A DNA stretch of 25,902 bases from Methylotenera_A sp031369365 (GTDB lineage Bacteria; Pseudomonadota; Gammaproteobacteria; Burkholderiales; Methylophilaceae): NCBI GenBank assembly GCA_031369365.1, contig JANMOP010000079.1:1-25902 (forward strand), written 5' to 3'. The position numbers and the translations under genes are program-made. This document shows positions 15,518 to 23,961 of the stretch, piece by piece. Numbering within the stretch: the stretch's first letter is position 1; every line of letters begins with the position of its first letter. A model generated the notes under the pieces. That model was given only the letters and a program-made list of their open reading frames with translations, had not been told where the DNA came from and did no database searches.

Positions 15518-16606
15518 ATGAAAATTTTTAATCGCTATTTTTGGCAAGAAACCAGCATCAATATTTTGATGATTATGCTGGGCTTGTTAGCCATGTTCTC
15601 GTTTTTTGATTTGATTCAAGAGTTGGATAGCCTCGGTCGAGGCAATTATGACATTAGCAAAATGTTGGTATTTGTGCTGTTGAGTATTCCCGGGCACGTT
15701 TACGACGTTGTGCCAGTGGCAGTATTAGTCGGCATGATGTACAGCCTTGGCACGCTGGCACGTAATTCTGAGCTGGTGGTGATGCGTGTGAGTGGTTTAT
15801 CCGTATTTAATATTGGCTACATCCTAATCAAAGTTGGATTATTATTTACGGTTGTTACTTTTTTGGTAGGTGAACTCATTACGCCATTTAGTGAAAAAAT
15901 GGCGCAGCGCATGCGTATTAAAGCCACCGATTCTGTCATTGCGCAAGATTTTAGATCTGGCTTATGGGTAAAAGATGGAAGAAGTTTTGTGAATGTAGAA
16001 ACCGTGCTGCCAGACGCTAGTTTATTAAATATACACATTTATGAGTTTGATGAAAAATTTAAATTACGCAGTATTAGCATCGCAAAAAAGGCTGATTATA
16101 TTAATGAGCGCTGGAGTTTAAGCGAGGTTACTCAAACAAAATATAACACCTTTAAAACCATTGAGAAAAACAACGTACAAACCCAATTTTTTAATCAAGC
16201 CAATTGGAAATCTTCCATTCGCCCAGAGTTGTTAAATGTGCTTTTAGTGGCGCCAGAGAAAATGTCTGCTTGGAATTTATATTCGTTTATTAATCACTTA
16301 GCCAGTAACAAGCAAAAAACTACGCGCTACGATGTGGCACTATGGTCGAAAATGATTTACCCACTGGCATGTATGGTAATGGTTATTTTAGCGCTGCCGT
16401 TTGGCTTTTTACAGCAACGCTCAGGCGGCACAAGTGCAAAAATTTTTATCGGCGTGATGTTGGGTGTGGTGTATCAAATTATGAATCGCGTGTTTACCCA
16501 CTTAGGCGTGCTAAATGATTGGCCGCCTTTAATGAGCGCGATTGCCCCAACCATTCTATTTTTAATTGCGGGTTTGAGTTTATTGTTTGTCATCGAGCGT
16601 AGATAG
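15518..16606 (+). CDS. lptG: LPS export ABC transporter permease LptG
   Basis: LptG is the second permease of the LPS exporter and partner of LptF. It is 362 residues from ATG 15518, which gives MKIFNRYFWQETS, the typical LptG start. An in-frame ATG 7 codons earlier would overlap lptF and is less likely. Membrane segments are near 14-35, 50-80 and 95-120, then a periplasmic beta-jellyroll region (about 125-265), then three C-terminal helices. Family-like stretches are PVAVLVGMMYSLGTLARNSELVVMRVSG and LALPFGFLQQRSGG. It ends one base from the convergent RDD gene, with no room for a terminator. Confidence 0.96.
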   Translation: MKIFNRYFWQETSINILMIMLGLLAMFSFFDLIQELDSLGRGNYDISKMLVFVLLSIPGHVYDVVPVAVLVGMMYSLGTLARNSELVVMRVSGLSVFNIGYILIKVGLLFTVVTFLVGELITPFSEKMAQRMRIKATDSVIAQDFRSGLWVKDGRSFVNVETVLPDASLLNIHIYEFDEKFKLRSISIAKKADYINERWSLSEVTQTKYNTFKTIEKNNVQTQFFNQANWKSSIRPELLNVLLVAPEKMSAWNLYSFINHLASNKQKTTRYDVALWSKMIYPLACMVMVILALPFGFLQQRSGGTSAKIFIGVMLGVVYQIMNRVFTHLGVLNDWPPLMSAIAPTILFLIAGLSLLFVIERR

Positions 16607-16607
16607 C

Positions 16608-17048
16608 TTAGGTCACAAGATTAACCACGCTTATAAAACGCGTTTTTAGCAATCTATCGTGCAAAAATAAATGGTCTTTATCCACCAACGCCCAAAAAAA
16701 CCCTAGCCCACAAGCCAGTATTGATGCGCTTGCTAGGGCATATCTAATGATTGCTTGTTGTACATTTAAGTGTGAGTTTTGCTGGTTTGCTAAGTTTTGG
16801 GTGACTAGTTTGATTTTCCAGGTTTTAGTAGCGAGTGTTTGTCCAGTTTTAGTCCAACACCACACAAAATAAGCGCCTGTTACCAACCACAAAGAAAGTT
16901 GTAAAAAAAAGCGTTTATTGTGGCTAGTGGCGTCGCCAAACAAGGCCACAAATATCCAGGTACATAGCATCCATAAAGCAAGCAGCAATAGCAATTCATA
17001 AACACAGGCTGCTAAAATTCTGGCGAGGGTAGCATTTTTCTTTATCAT
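16608..17048 (-). CDS. RDD family membrane protein
   Basis: This small membrane protein of 146 residues has hydrophobic segments near 8-36, 48-66 and 102-125. It has the family features: an early Arg in the first helix (ATLARILAACVYELL), a TWKIKLVT element after the second helix pair (GQTLATKTWKIKLV), and a C-terminal DKDHLFLHDRLLKTR motif typical of RDD proteins. The function is not known; some RDD proteins have been linked to ion transport. In betaproteobacteria a gene of this family often sits beside lptG and DUF3106. A terminator separates it from the upstream DUF3106 gene, so it may have its own promoter. Confidence 0.88.
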   Translation of the reverse strand: MIKKNATLARILAACVYELLLLLALWMLCTWIFVALFGDATSHNKRFFLQLSLWLVTGAYFVWCWTKTGQTLATKTWKIKLVTQNLANQQNSHLNVQQAIIRYALASASILACGLGFFWALVDKDHLFLHDRLLKTRFISVVNLVT

Positions 17049-17066
17049 ATATTCATTCTAAATGTA

Positions 17067-17095
17067 AAAAGCCCACCATAAAATAGTGGGCTTTT
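17067..17095 (-). terminator. Terminator after the DUF3106 gene
   Basis: A 10-bp stem, AAAAGCCCAC (17067-17076) with GTGGGCTTTT (17086-17095), lies between the DUF3106 and RDD genes. On the minus strand it is followed by further Ts. It should end the sigma-DUF3619-DUF3106 transcript. Confidence 0.75.
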
Positions 17096-17112
17096 AGTTG
17101 TTGTGCAATCAA

Positions 17113-17622
17113 TTATTCTAAGTCTGGCGCATAATACAACTCTAATGAATCCTTGCGCAGTTTCTCACGCTCGGCCTCTGGTAATTTTTGATGCTCTGCC
17201 CATTTTTTGCGTACTTCATCCTTTTTTTCTGAGCTTAGCGAATGAAAGTGCTGGTAACGCTTACGCGCATTTTCACGCTCATAGGGGGTCATACGACTCC
17301 AACTATTTAGGCGTTTTTGCACGCGCTGCTTCTTTTGCACATCCATTTTCGGATAATCTTTGGCAATATCCAACATTTTTTCGCGTTGCCAAGGCCTTAA
17401 TGTATCCCATTCAGTAGCTAATGGCGCTAGCACTTTGCGCTCATCATCGGATAACTGAGTCCATTTTTGTGCTGACGCGTCGTTCGCGACAACATCATTT
17501 ATCGAAGATTTTATGCTGCCAATATCGCCCATTGCCAATTGGGTGTGTTCTGCCACATTGGAGAGTTCAACCGCTTGTAAGCTGTTTGCAACTAAAGCAA
17601 GTAAAAATAAAAATTTATTCAT
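17113..17622 (-). CDS. DUF3106 domain-containing secreted protein
   Basis: The product is 169 residues with an N-terminal signal peptide (MNKFLFLLALVANSLQA, cleavage probably after residue 17), so it is likely periplasmic. The body is a charged helical repeat with the pattern WxxLxxxERxxLxPLxxxWDxL, seen at WTQLSDDERKVLAPLATEWDTL and again in RLNSWSRMTPYERENARKRY. This is the DUF3106 pattern known from betaproteobacteria. The function is not established. The gene is third in the sigma factor-DUF3619-DUF3106 cluster, which suggests a role in the same envelope-linked response; that is inference. Confidence 0.88.
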   Translation of the reverse strand: MNKFLFLLALVANSLQAVELSNVAEHTQLAMGDIGSIKSSINDVVANDASAQKWTQLSDDERKVLAPLATEWDTLRPWQREKMLDIAKDYPKMDVQKKQRVQKRLNSWSRMTPYERENARKRYQHFHSLSSEKKDEVRKKWAEHQKLPEAEREKLRKDSLELYYAPDLE

Positions 17623-17662
17623 TCAATTAGAAATTCTTAGTAATTTTTAAAAACGTGCTTAA

Positions 17663-18082
17663 TTATAACTTAGCTTGTTTATTGTTAAGTGACGGCTCAA
17701 AACCTCTATCCACAAAAGCTTCTGGCGGCAAATCTGAACCTAATAGAAAAGCATCACTGGATTCTCTTTGGCTCATGGACTGCATACCCACAAAACCCAT
17801 TATGATTACCCCCAACACCAAACCTGTGCTGGCGATACGATGATGTTCTGCCCACAAAAAAACATCATTGAGTGTACCATCGTGGTTGATACTTACACCA
17901 GAAATTTGCTGGGCATGCACTTTAACCGCGCGTTCGCGACCGTTTTCTAATTGCTTAAGTGTGCGCATGTTTAAGCGGCTGGCATGTGCATCTAGCAAGC
18001 CCGCAATCTGCTTGGCCTGTGTGTCAAATTCATTTTCTTGCAACTTTTGATTTATTTCGTCTTGATTAATATTGATGCTCAT
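17663..18082 (-). CDS. DUF3619 family membrane protein (possible sigma regulator)
   Basis: This 139-residue protein has a single membrane segment near 92-108 (ASTGLVLGVIIMGFVG) separating an N-terminal cytoplasmic helical part from a short C-terminal part. The start ATG 18082 overlaps the sigma-factor stop as ATGA, so the two are translationally coupled; the frame stays open upstream, but homologues begin near here (MSININQDEINQKL). The stretch LDAHASRLNMRTLKQLENGRERAV is typical of DUF3619. Coupling to a sigma gene and the one-helix topology suggest an anti-sigma or sensor role, which is inference. Confidence 0.87.
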   Translation of the reverse strand: MSININQDEINQKLQENEFDTQAKQIAGLLDAHASRLNMRTLKQLENGRERAVKVHAQQISGVSINHDGTLNDVFLWAEHHRIASTGLVLGVIIMGFVGMQSMSQRESSDAFLLGSDLPPEAFVDRGFEPSLNNKQAKL

Positions 18083-18603
18083 GTTTCTACTCCTAATTGC
18101 GCTATTGCACTTATTTCTTTTTTGCCTAAACCCTGTTTTTGCAAAGTTGCGGCCATGCTGTGTACCGCGCGCGAACAATGCGTTTTGACGCTGCCTTGTG
18201 AACAGCCCATCATGGCGGCAGTTTCAGCAACATCCATCTCTTCCCAGTAACGTAATACGAAGGCTTCTCGTTGACGTGCAGGTAGCTTTTCAAGCGCTTT
18301 TTCGATAACAATCATGGTTTGGCTGCGTTCCAATTGCATCATGGGATTGTCCGATTCATCCCCCACATCAATGCTATCGAGTGGATCGTGGTCTTCTTCA
18401 CCATCTTTACCCGCGCCAAATGATGAAAGCAGCGTTGTCCACAGGTTGCGTACTTTTTGTCTGCGCCAAAAATCACGCATGGTATTTTGCAAAATACGTT
18501 GAAACAGCATGGGGTATTCTGTGACAGGTTTATCAGCGTATTTTTCCGCTAGTTTTAACATCGCATCTTGCACAATATCTAACGCGGCATGATCGTCGCG
18601 CAC
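18079..18603 (-). CDS. RNA polymerase sigma factor (sigma70 family, ECF-like); N-terminus interrupted
   Basis: The open part gives 174 residues from GTG 18603. It contains region 2 (AALDIVQDAMLKLAEKYADKP, then LFQRILQNTMRDFWRRQKVRN), a linker, and region 4 with a helix-turn-helix (LPARQREAFVLRYWEEMDVAETAAMMGCSQGSVKTHCSRA, about 107-146). It looks intact. Upstream in the same frame, from ATG 18678, the family's usual N-terminus is still readable (MASSQEL, DFLRDV, RRAFKQKVYSV) but is broken by TAA codons at 18657-18655 and 18636-18634. The GTG has AAAAGG 8 nt upstream, so a shortened protein missing the first part of region 2 may be made. It is coupled to DUF3619 by an ATGA overlap. Otherwise this is a recent pseudogene or a sequence error. 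Confidence 0.82.
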   Translation of the reverse strand: MRDDHAALDIVQDAMLKLAEKYADKPVTEYPMLFQRILQNTMRDFWRRQKVRNLWTTLLSSFGAGKDGEEDHDPLDSIDVGDESDNPMMQLERSQTMIVIEKALEKLPARQREAFVLRYWEEMDVAETAAMMGCSQGSVKTHCSRAVHSMAATLQKQGLGKKEISAIAQLGVET

Positions 18604-18678
18604 GGAATATACCTTTTGCTTAAACGCGCGTCTTTAAACATCTCGCAAAAAATCTTATAATTCTTGAGAACTTGCCAT
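18604..18678 (-). pseudogene. Original 5' end of the sigma-factor gene, with two in-frame TAA codons
   Basis: From ATG 18678 the frame reads MASSQEL, stop, DFLRDV, stop, RRAFKQKVYSV and then runs directly into the sigma open frame at 18603. Read through, it matches the N-terminus I recall for this betaproteobacterial sigma family (ELSDFL...VE-RAFKQ.VY.VRDD). Only the Ser and Glu positions are stops, each one base from a sense codon (TCA or GAA). There is no frameshift. No clear Shine-Dalgarno precedes ATG 18678. Confidence 0.7.
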
Positions 18679-18771
18679 GAAATTTATAATTAAATTGATA
18701 AACGCCAGTATATCAGCTTTAAGTTTTGTGCTGAATTTAGGTTTGAATTACCCTGGATTCTTGAAGCTGGC

Positions 18772-18799
18772 TTGTATAAGTTTAACTTTTGGATACAAT
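18772..18799 (+). promoter_or_regulatory. Weak candidate promoter for the PP0621-pilSR operon
   Basis: TTGTAT (18772-18777), 16 bp, then TACAAT (18794-18799). The -10 is good and the -35 poor. It is the best plus-strand candidate in the gap between the divergent sigma gene and the PP0621 gene. Confidence 0.3.
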
Positions 18800-18867
18800 C
18801 TGCATACTTGGTTTATTCTATTTGTATGATTGGTTTTACTTAATTCAATTTGGAGTTAACACGACTT

Positions 18868-19128
18868 ATGGTTCGCATTTTAATATTAATTATTTTAGCT
18901 TGGGTCCTGTATCAAGTTATCAAGCGCATGCTTGCTAGCTTCAATGCTAAAAAAGCTGCTAAGCCACAGCAAACACCAACACAAGCACCAGAACAAACCA
19001 TCGTGCAATGTGCCCATTGTGGTTGCCATGTTCCAATGAGTGAAAGTCAAATTAAAGATAATAAAATAATTTGCAACAATCCGGAATGCCAAGCTATAAC
19101 GGTTGATAAAGACCAGCATGGCAATTGA
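18868..19128 (+). CDS. PP0621 family protein
   Basis: This small protein of 86 residues has one N-terminal membrane helix (VRILILIILAWVLYQVI) followed by a Lys/Ala/Pro linker and a C-terminal four-cysteine zinc-ribbon-like part: CAHCG near 50-54, then C and C in IICNNPEC. The start ATG 18868 has GGAG 12 nt upstream. An in-frame TTG at 18850 would lack a ribosome site. Members of this family commonly precede pilS in betaproteobacteria. Its end overlaps the pilS start by 11 nt, so the genes are coupled. Its role is unknown. Confidence 0.85.
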   Translation: MVRILILIILAWVLYQVIKRMLASFNAKKAAKPQQTPTQAPEQTIVQCAHCGCHVPMSESQIKDNKIICNNPECQAITVDKDQHGN

Positions 19129-20785
19129 CTTAGTAGCTAAAGCCGAACCCAACACATCTGCCACCCGCTGGCGCAGTTTAAAGCTTTATAACGCTTATCG
19201 GCTGCTGGTTGCGCTGCTATTATTGGTGACACAAGGCTTGCTTAGTGGCGACAGTTGGTGGCAAAACGTTAATGCCAATTTATTTTTAGATTTATTTTCA
19301 GCTGCTGCAGTTAGCTATTTTATTTTTAGTGTTGTGTCAGTCATTTTTACTTGGCTAGAGAAGCCCAATATTGACATCACATTGCCCATTCAAATCCTGA
19401 TTGATATTGGCTTTATTGTATTGTTGATGCATGGGCAAGACAGCAACCAAGGCAGCTTAGGTTTATTGTTAATTATTACCATCGCCAGTGCCAGTTTAAT
19501 TAGTGAGGGTCGCTTAGCCTTATTCTATGCGGCTATCGCTAGTATTGGCATACTGCTAGAACAATCATATCGTGTTTTTCTAATTGGTAAATCTGCCGAT
19601 AATTACACACCCGCAGTCTTGCTAAGTTTAGGCTGTTTTGCCACAGCTTGGCTAGCTTATAGCTTGGCTAAACGCACACAAGAAAGTGAATTATTAGCGT
19701 CGCAACGTGGTTTGGACGTGCAAAATATGGCACAGATTAATGCGCTCATCACGCACGAAATGCAAGACGGCATTTTAGTGGTTGACCAAGTGTTCAAAAT
19801 CAAGCATTACAATCTTCAAGCGCTGACTTTACTTGGCATAGATAGCAAACAAAGTGTATCCATCAACTGGTTTGATAAATCACTGCATGAAATTTCACCT
19901 GAAATAGCCAACTTGATGCAGCTATGGCTTGAAGAAACAGAGCAACCAAACGGCTTTGAACCTACCAATAATGCGCTACCTAATTATTTAAAATTAACTT
20001 CTCTATCGCCTGAACTTAGGCTTCGATTCTTGCCAATTGCTGAAAATCGCGATGTTGGCAATCGAAAGCTTGGCGCAGTCATTTTCATTTCAGATTGGTC
20101 ACAAATGCAAACCCAAGCACATCAAGTAAAACTGGCTGCTTTGGGGCGTTTAACCGCTAATATTGCACATGAAATTCGCAACCCGCTGAGCGCAATAAGC
20201 CACGCTAACCAACTGCTTCAAGAAGAAGATGGCGACCCTACATCTAAGCGTATGCTGCAAATCATTAGTGACAATGTGCAGCGTTTAGACCAAATTATTA
20301 AAGATATTTTAGAGCTTAATCGACGCGATCGCACCAACCAAGAGCCTATTCATTTAGAAAATTTTATGCTTGATTTTTACACACAGTTTTGCGCGGTTGA
20401 GAGAATACCCGCTTATTGTTTTAAGTTAAAATGCGATAACTCTGACACCATGATTATGTTTGACAGACGGCATTTGAACCAAATTTTGTGGAACCTGTGT
20501 AAAAATGGCTGGCGCCACAGTAAAAATGAAGAAAATAGCCTAAAATTAACGGTTTCTAATTTAGGTAAAACTCGAACAGTGCAGATTGAAATTACCGACG
20601 ACGGCGATGGTATTCCTGAAGATATTCGCGGTAATTTGTTTGAACCATTTTTCACTACCGAGAAAACCGGTACTGGGCTTGGACTCTACATTGCGCGTGA
20701 ACTGGCTGATGCTAATGGTGCGAAACTGCAATACAAATCATCAGATTCAGGCACTCAGTTTTTGATGATAATTAAAAAGGCTTAA
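19118..20785 (+). CDS. pilS: Sensor histidine kinase PilS
   Basis: PilS is an inner-membrane histidine kinase that senses pilin levels and controls PilR, and thereby type IV pilus genes (known from Pseudomonas). It is 555 residues. About six membrane helices span residues 22-190, followed by a PAS-like region (about 200-325). The phospho-acceptor is H351 in ANIAHEIRNPLSAISHA. The ATPase domain has the N box (NQILWNLCKNGWRHS) and the G boxes DDGDGIPED (from D494) and TGTGLGLY. ATG 19118 is preferred to a TTG at 19103. It overlaps the end of the PP0621 gene, and pilR follows within 6 nt, forming one operon. No pilin gene is in the window. Confidence 0.93.
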   Translation: MAIDLVAKAEPNTSATRWRSLKLYNAYRLLVALLLLVTQGLLSGDSWWQNVNANLFLDLFSAAAVSYFIFSVVSVIFTWLEKPNIDITLPIQILIDIGFIVLLMHGQDSNQGSLGLLLIITIASASLISEGRLALFYAAIASIGILLEQSYRVFLIGKSADNYTPAVLLSLGCFATAWLAYSLAKRTQESELLASQRGLDVQNMAQINALITHEMQDGILVVDQVFKIKHYNLQALTLLGIDSKQSVSINWFDKSLHEISPEIANLMQLWLEETEQPNGFEPTNNALPNYLKLTSLSPELRLRFLPIAENRDVGNRKLGAVIFISDWSQMQTQAHQVKLAALGRLTANIAHEIRNPLSAISHANQLLQEEDGDPTSKRMLQIISDNVQRLDQIIKDILELNRRDRTNQEPIHLENFMLDFYTQFCAVERIPAYCFKLKCDNSDTMIMFDRRHLNQILWNLCKNGWRHSKNEENSLKLTVSNLGKTRTVQIEITDDGDGIPEDIRGNLFEPFFTTEKTGTGLGLYIARELADANGAKLQYKSSDSGTQFLMIIKKA

Positions 20786-20791
20786 ATATTG

Positions 20792-22237
20792 ATGGCACAG
20801 TTTAGTTGCTTGGTGGTGGATGATGAGACCGATATTCGAGAGCTAGTGGTATTGACGCTAGAACGCATGGATATTCGGGCGGATAGCGCCAGCAACGTGC
20901 TGGAAGCAAAACAATTGTTAGCTAGCAGAAGCTATGATTTGTGCCTAACCGATATGCGCCTGCCTGACGGGTTAGGCTTAGAATTAGTGCAGCATATTTC
21001 AGCCAATTACAGCGGTTTGCCGGTGGCAGTAATTACCGCTTATGGCAGCGCAGAGAACGCGGTTTCTGCATTAAAAGCAGGTGCGTTTGATTATTTAACC
21101 AAGCCCATTTCGCTCAAACAACTGCGCCCATTGGTAGAATCTGCGCTTAAACTTTCAAGTACCGATGTAAAAGAAACGCAAAATACGGCTAGTTTAATCG
21201 GCAATTCAGCCGCTATGGATTATGTGCGTACCATGATACAAAAACTAGCCCGCAGCCAAGCGCCTGTGTATATTAGCGGCGAATCGGGTAGCGGCAAAGA
21301 ACTGGCTGCAAGACTTATTCACAGCAACAGTTCGCGTGGTGATAAAGCATTTACCGCCGTTAACTGCGGCGCAATACCCGAAAATTTAATGGAAAGTGAA
21401 TTTTTTGGCTACAAAAAAGGGGCTTTTACGGGCGCAGCGCAAGACACCCTCGGCTTATTCCAAGCGGCTTGCGGCGGTACTTTATTTTTGGACGAGGTAG
21501 CCGATTTGCCACTCGCCATGCAAGTTAAATTATTACGCGCTATTCAAGAGAAAAAAGTACGCACGGTGGGCGGCACCGCAGAAGAAGCAGTGGATGTGCG
21601 CATTATTAGCGCGACGCACAAAAACTTAGGTACTTTGATGGAGCAAGGCTTGTTTAGGCAAGATTTGTATTATCGTTTAAATGTCATTCAACTCAAAATG
21701 CCCGCTTTGCGCGATCGCCCAGAAGACATACCAGAGCTCACTCAAAAACTATTACAAAAACTGTGTCTGGCGCAATCTATTGCCATGCCTATGCTTGAAG
21801 AAAGTGCGAATAAGCTTATATCAGAGTTACATTTTGCAGGTAATGTACGTGAACTGGAAAACATGCTAGAACGTGCACTGGCTTTGTGTGATGGCCAAAA
21901 AATACGTGCTGATGATTTATTTATGGGTGACGAATTTAAAATTAAAACGCACAAAGCCGCTGAAAATAAAGCGAGTGTCTATAAAAATAGTCATGCAGAA
22001 CAGGTCAGCTTCGACCCAGATCACAATTTAGAGGTGGGCTTGCCAGAATACCTAGAAGACATTGAAAAGCGCGCAATCATAAAAGCCTTGGCTAAAGCTA
22101 ACAACAACAAAACTGCCGCCGCTAAATTACTCGGCGTAAGTTTTAGAACGCTGCGTTACAGGCTTGCCAAGCTAGGATTGGCTAAAGATGACGATGCTGA
22201 TTTAGAAGGTGAGCTAGGCGGACAAGATGCCAAATAG
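20792..22237 (+). CDS. pilR: Sigma54-dependent response regulator PilR
   Basis: PilR is an NtrC-type activator, phosphorylated by PilS, that drives sigma54 promoters such as that of pilA. It is 481 residues. The receiver domain (1-120) has the acidic pair D10/D11, phospho-acceptor D54 (LCLTDMRLPDG) and K104. The AAA+ domain has Walker A GESGSGKE (163-170), the sigma54-contact motif GAFTGA (210-215) and Walker B LFLDE (231-235). A Fis-type helix-turn-helix is at about 436-462 (NNNKTAAAKLLGVSFRTLRYRL). All key motifs are intact. ATG 20792 was chosen over the TTG one codon earlier; the AAGG upstream is nearer to TTG, so the start may be one codon longer. Confidence 0.94.
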   Translation: MAQFSCLVVDDETDIRELVVLTLERMDIRADSASNVLEAKQLLASRSYDLCLTDMRLPDGLGLELVQHISANYSGLPVAVITAYGSAENAVSALKAGAFDYLTKPISLKQLRPLVESALKLSSTDVKETQNTASLIGNSAAMDYVRTMIQKLARSQAPVYISGESGSGKELAARLIHSNSSRGDKAFTAVNCGAIPENLMESEFFGYKKGAFTGAAQDTLGLFQAACGGTLFLDEVADLPLAMQVKLLRAIQEKKVRTVGGTAEEAVDVRIISATHKNLGTLMEQGLFRQDLYYRLNVIQLKMPALRDRPEDIPELTQKLLQKLCLAQSIAMPMLEESANKLISELHFAGNVRELENMLERALALCDGQKIRADDLFMGDEFKIKTHKAAENKASVYKNSHAEQVSFDPDHNLEVGLPEYLEDIEKRAIIKALAKANNNKTAAAKLLGVSFRTLRYRLAKLGLAKDDDADLEGELGGQDAK

Positions 22238-22250
22238 ATTATCCCGAATT

Positions 22251-22302
22251 GACTAGCCTAAATTAGCTAGTCGTAATTAGCTAATCTAAATTAACTAAAT
22301 TA
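22251..22302. repeat. Short inverted and direct repeats between pilR and the antiporter gene
   Basis: GACTAGC (22251-22257) and GCTAGTC (22266-22272) form a 7-bp stem with an 8-nt loop. CTAAATTA occurs at 22258, 22286 and 22295, and AATTAGCT at 22261 and 22275. The segment separates two convergent genes. No T-run follows the stem, so it is not a typical intrinsic terminator. Confidence 0.4.
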
Positions 22303-23305
22303 GCACGATAGCTAAATAAGTTAAATACATACCGCCATTAACCAGCAAGTGCCACACTCTAATGCCGCCTTTTGACATTAAATAGCGCATCCACATTGCC
22401 GCAACCAGTGTAATAATAATGCCCCACAGCACCTCTTTACGCGGCTCCCACGGGGTGAGCATAATGCCAATTGCGGGCAATAAGGTACCTTGAAACACCA
22501 TTGCGCCTGTTATATTGCCAAACGCCAATGTATCTTTGCCTTTGCGTATCCATAAAATACTATTTACCTTTTCTGGCAGCTCTGTGGCAATTGGTATAAT
22601 TAATAATGAAAGCAGCAATGCAGAAATGCCTAATATTGCCGCCGCACCTTCCACTTGGTCAATAAAGCCTTTTGCGCCAAAAATCAACAAGGCCAAACCT
22701 AATCCAAGCTGTACTAAAATAATGACCATATTATTGGGCAAACCTAGTCTGCACAAAAACATAGTACTTTCGGCTTCGGTCGCATGGCCTTCTTCTACCA
22801 GCGCTTTCGATGCGCGAATGGTCATAAGCACATACACAAAATAAATCATCACCATGCAAGCACCAATGCCATATCGCACTATTGGCAACGTATGCGGCAC
22901 ATACATTGCAATGGCCGCTACCACAAACGCAAAAATAAAAAAGTTTAAATCACGTAACAATCCTGTGCGCTCTGGGCGCATATGGCCTTGTGTGCCACGA
23001 CGTTTCCATACCGAAATAGCCATTAATGATACGGATAATGTGGCCAGCATGAGAGGCGCGCCCAATATAGCACCCACGCCAATTTCATGGCCTACGCCAG
23101 CGCTTGCAGTGGCAGAGGTATAGGTAAATATGGCCAATAATGGCACTAAAGTTTCGGGTAATGCAGTGCCTACTGCGGCAAAGATAGAGCCAGTAACACC
23201 TTCTGAAATGCCGAGTTTTTCACCCAAATGTTCAAGCGCATTGGTGAAAACCTCTGCCGCAATTAAAATTACTACTAACATCACCAAAAGCTGCACAAAA
23301 AGCAT
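22295..23305 (-). CDS. Sodium/calcium exchanger (CaCA family) membrane protein
   Basis: This integral membrane antiporter of 336 residues has about ten hydrophobic segments. The two alpha-repeats of the CaCA family are visible: the first at about 34-58 (EGVTGSIFAAVGTALPETLVP) and the second in the C-terminal half (IPIATELPEKVNSILWIRKGKDTLAFGNITGAMVFQGTLLP). The acidic residues in the two LPE motifs are the likely cation ligands. It probably exchanges Ca2+ or another divalent cation for Na+ or H+; the ion cannot be told from the sequence. It is monocistronic, convergent with pilR and divergent from ampD. Confidence 0.88.
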   Translation of the reverse strand: MLFVQLLVMLVVILIAAEVFTNALEHLGEKLGISEGVTGSIFAAVGTALPETLVPLLAIFTYTSATASAGVGHEIGVGAILGAPLMLATLSVSLMAISVWKRRGTQGHMRPERTGLLRDLNFFIFAFVVAAIAMYVPHTLPIVRYGIGACMVMIYFVYVLMTIRASKALVEEGHATEAESTMFLCRLGLPNNMVIILVQLGLGLALLIFGAKGFIDQVEGAAAILGISALLLSLLIIPIATELPEKVNSILWIRKGKDTLAFGNITGAMVFQGTLLPAIGIMLTPWEPRKEVLWGIIITLVAAMWMRYLMSKGGIRVWHLLVNGGMYLTYLAIVLI

Positions 23306-23383
23306 TGTTTTACCTTTACAATAAACTACTTAAAATCAAAATTTTATCCTAATTGAATTTTAGCTGATAACGCCCTTACTTGC

Positions 23384-23935
23384 ATGTCAAAACAAAAATT
23401 AATCCTCGATGCTAATGGGCTTGTTCAGCAGGCAACACAGCTTAGCTCGCCCAATTTTGATGCAAGGCCAGCCAATGAAATCAGTTTAATTGTGATTCAC
23501 AACATCAGCTTACCGCCCAGCCAATACGGGGGAACAGGCATTATTGAATTATTTACCAATTGTCTTAACCCAAGCGAACATCCGTATTATGCCAAGATTT
23601 ACACGCGTAAAGTGTCGTCACATTTTTTAATACGACGCGATGGTGCGCTAATTCAATTTGTGTCAACCCTGCAACGCGCTTGGCACGCGGGCGTATCACA
23701 ATGGCAGGGGCGTGAACGATGTAACGATTTTTCGGTCGGAATTGAGCTGGAAGGGTGTGATTTTGAGGCATTTGAAGCTAACCAGTATAAAACGCTCAAG
23801 CAACTAATTGCAGGCTTACAAGAAAGTTACCCAATTAAAGCCATTGTTGGACACTCAGATATTGCGCCTGGCCGAAAAACCGATCCAGGCCCTTATTTTG
23901 ATTGGGATAAAATAAATGAAATTAACAAGCATTAA
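23384..23935 (+). CDS. ampD: 1,6-anhydro-N-acetylmuramyl-L-alanine amidase AmpD
   Basis: AmpD is a cytoplasmic zinc amidase that removes the peptide from anhydro-muropeptides in cell-wall recycling, and so keeps the beta-lactamase inducer low where AmpR exists. It is 183 residues. The zinc ligands are H39 (LIVIHNISLPP), H157 (IVGHSDIAPGRKTDPGPYFDW) and D167; K165 and E121 (SVGIELEG) complete the active site, matching the E. coli AmpD pattern. There is no signal peptide, as expected. The ATG is the first in frame. The adaptor gene follows after 26 nt. Cell-wall recycling is a distant functional link to the endopeptidase at 9151-10218. Confidence 0.96.
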   Translation: MSKQKLILDANGLVQQATQLSSPNFDARPANEISLIVIHNISLPPSQYGGTGIIELFTNCLNPSEHPYYAKIYTRKVSSHFLIRRDGALIQFVSTLQRAWHAGVSQWQGRERCNDFSVGIELEGCDFEAFEANQYKTLKQLIAGLQESYPIKAIVGHSDIAPGRKTDPGPYFDWDKINEINKH

Positions 23936-23961
23936 TATCAACAATTAAATGGTAAATAAAA

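Noticed and set aside
20793..20810. Sigma54-like TGGCAC ... TTGCT at the pilR start
   Set aside because: The gap is 7 nt instead of the required 5 and the site lies within the pilR coding region.
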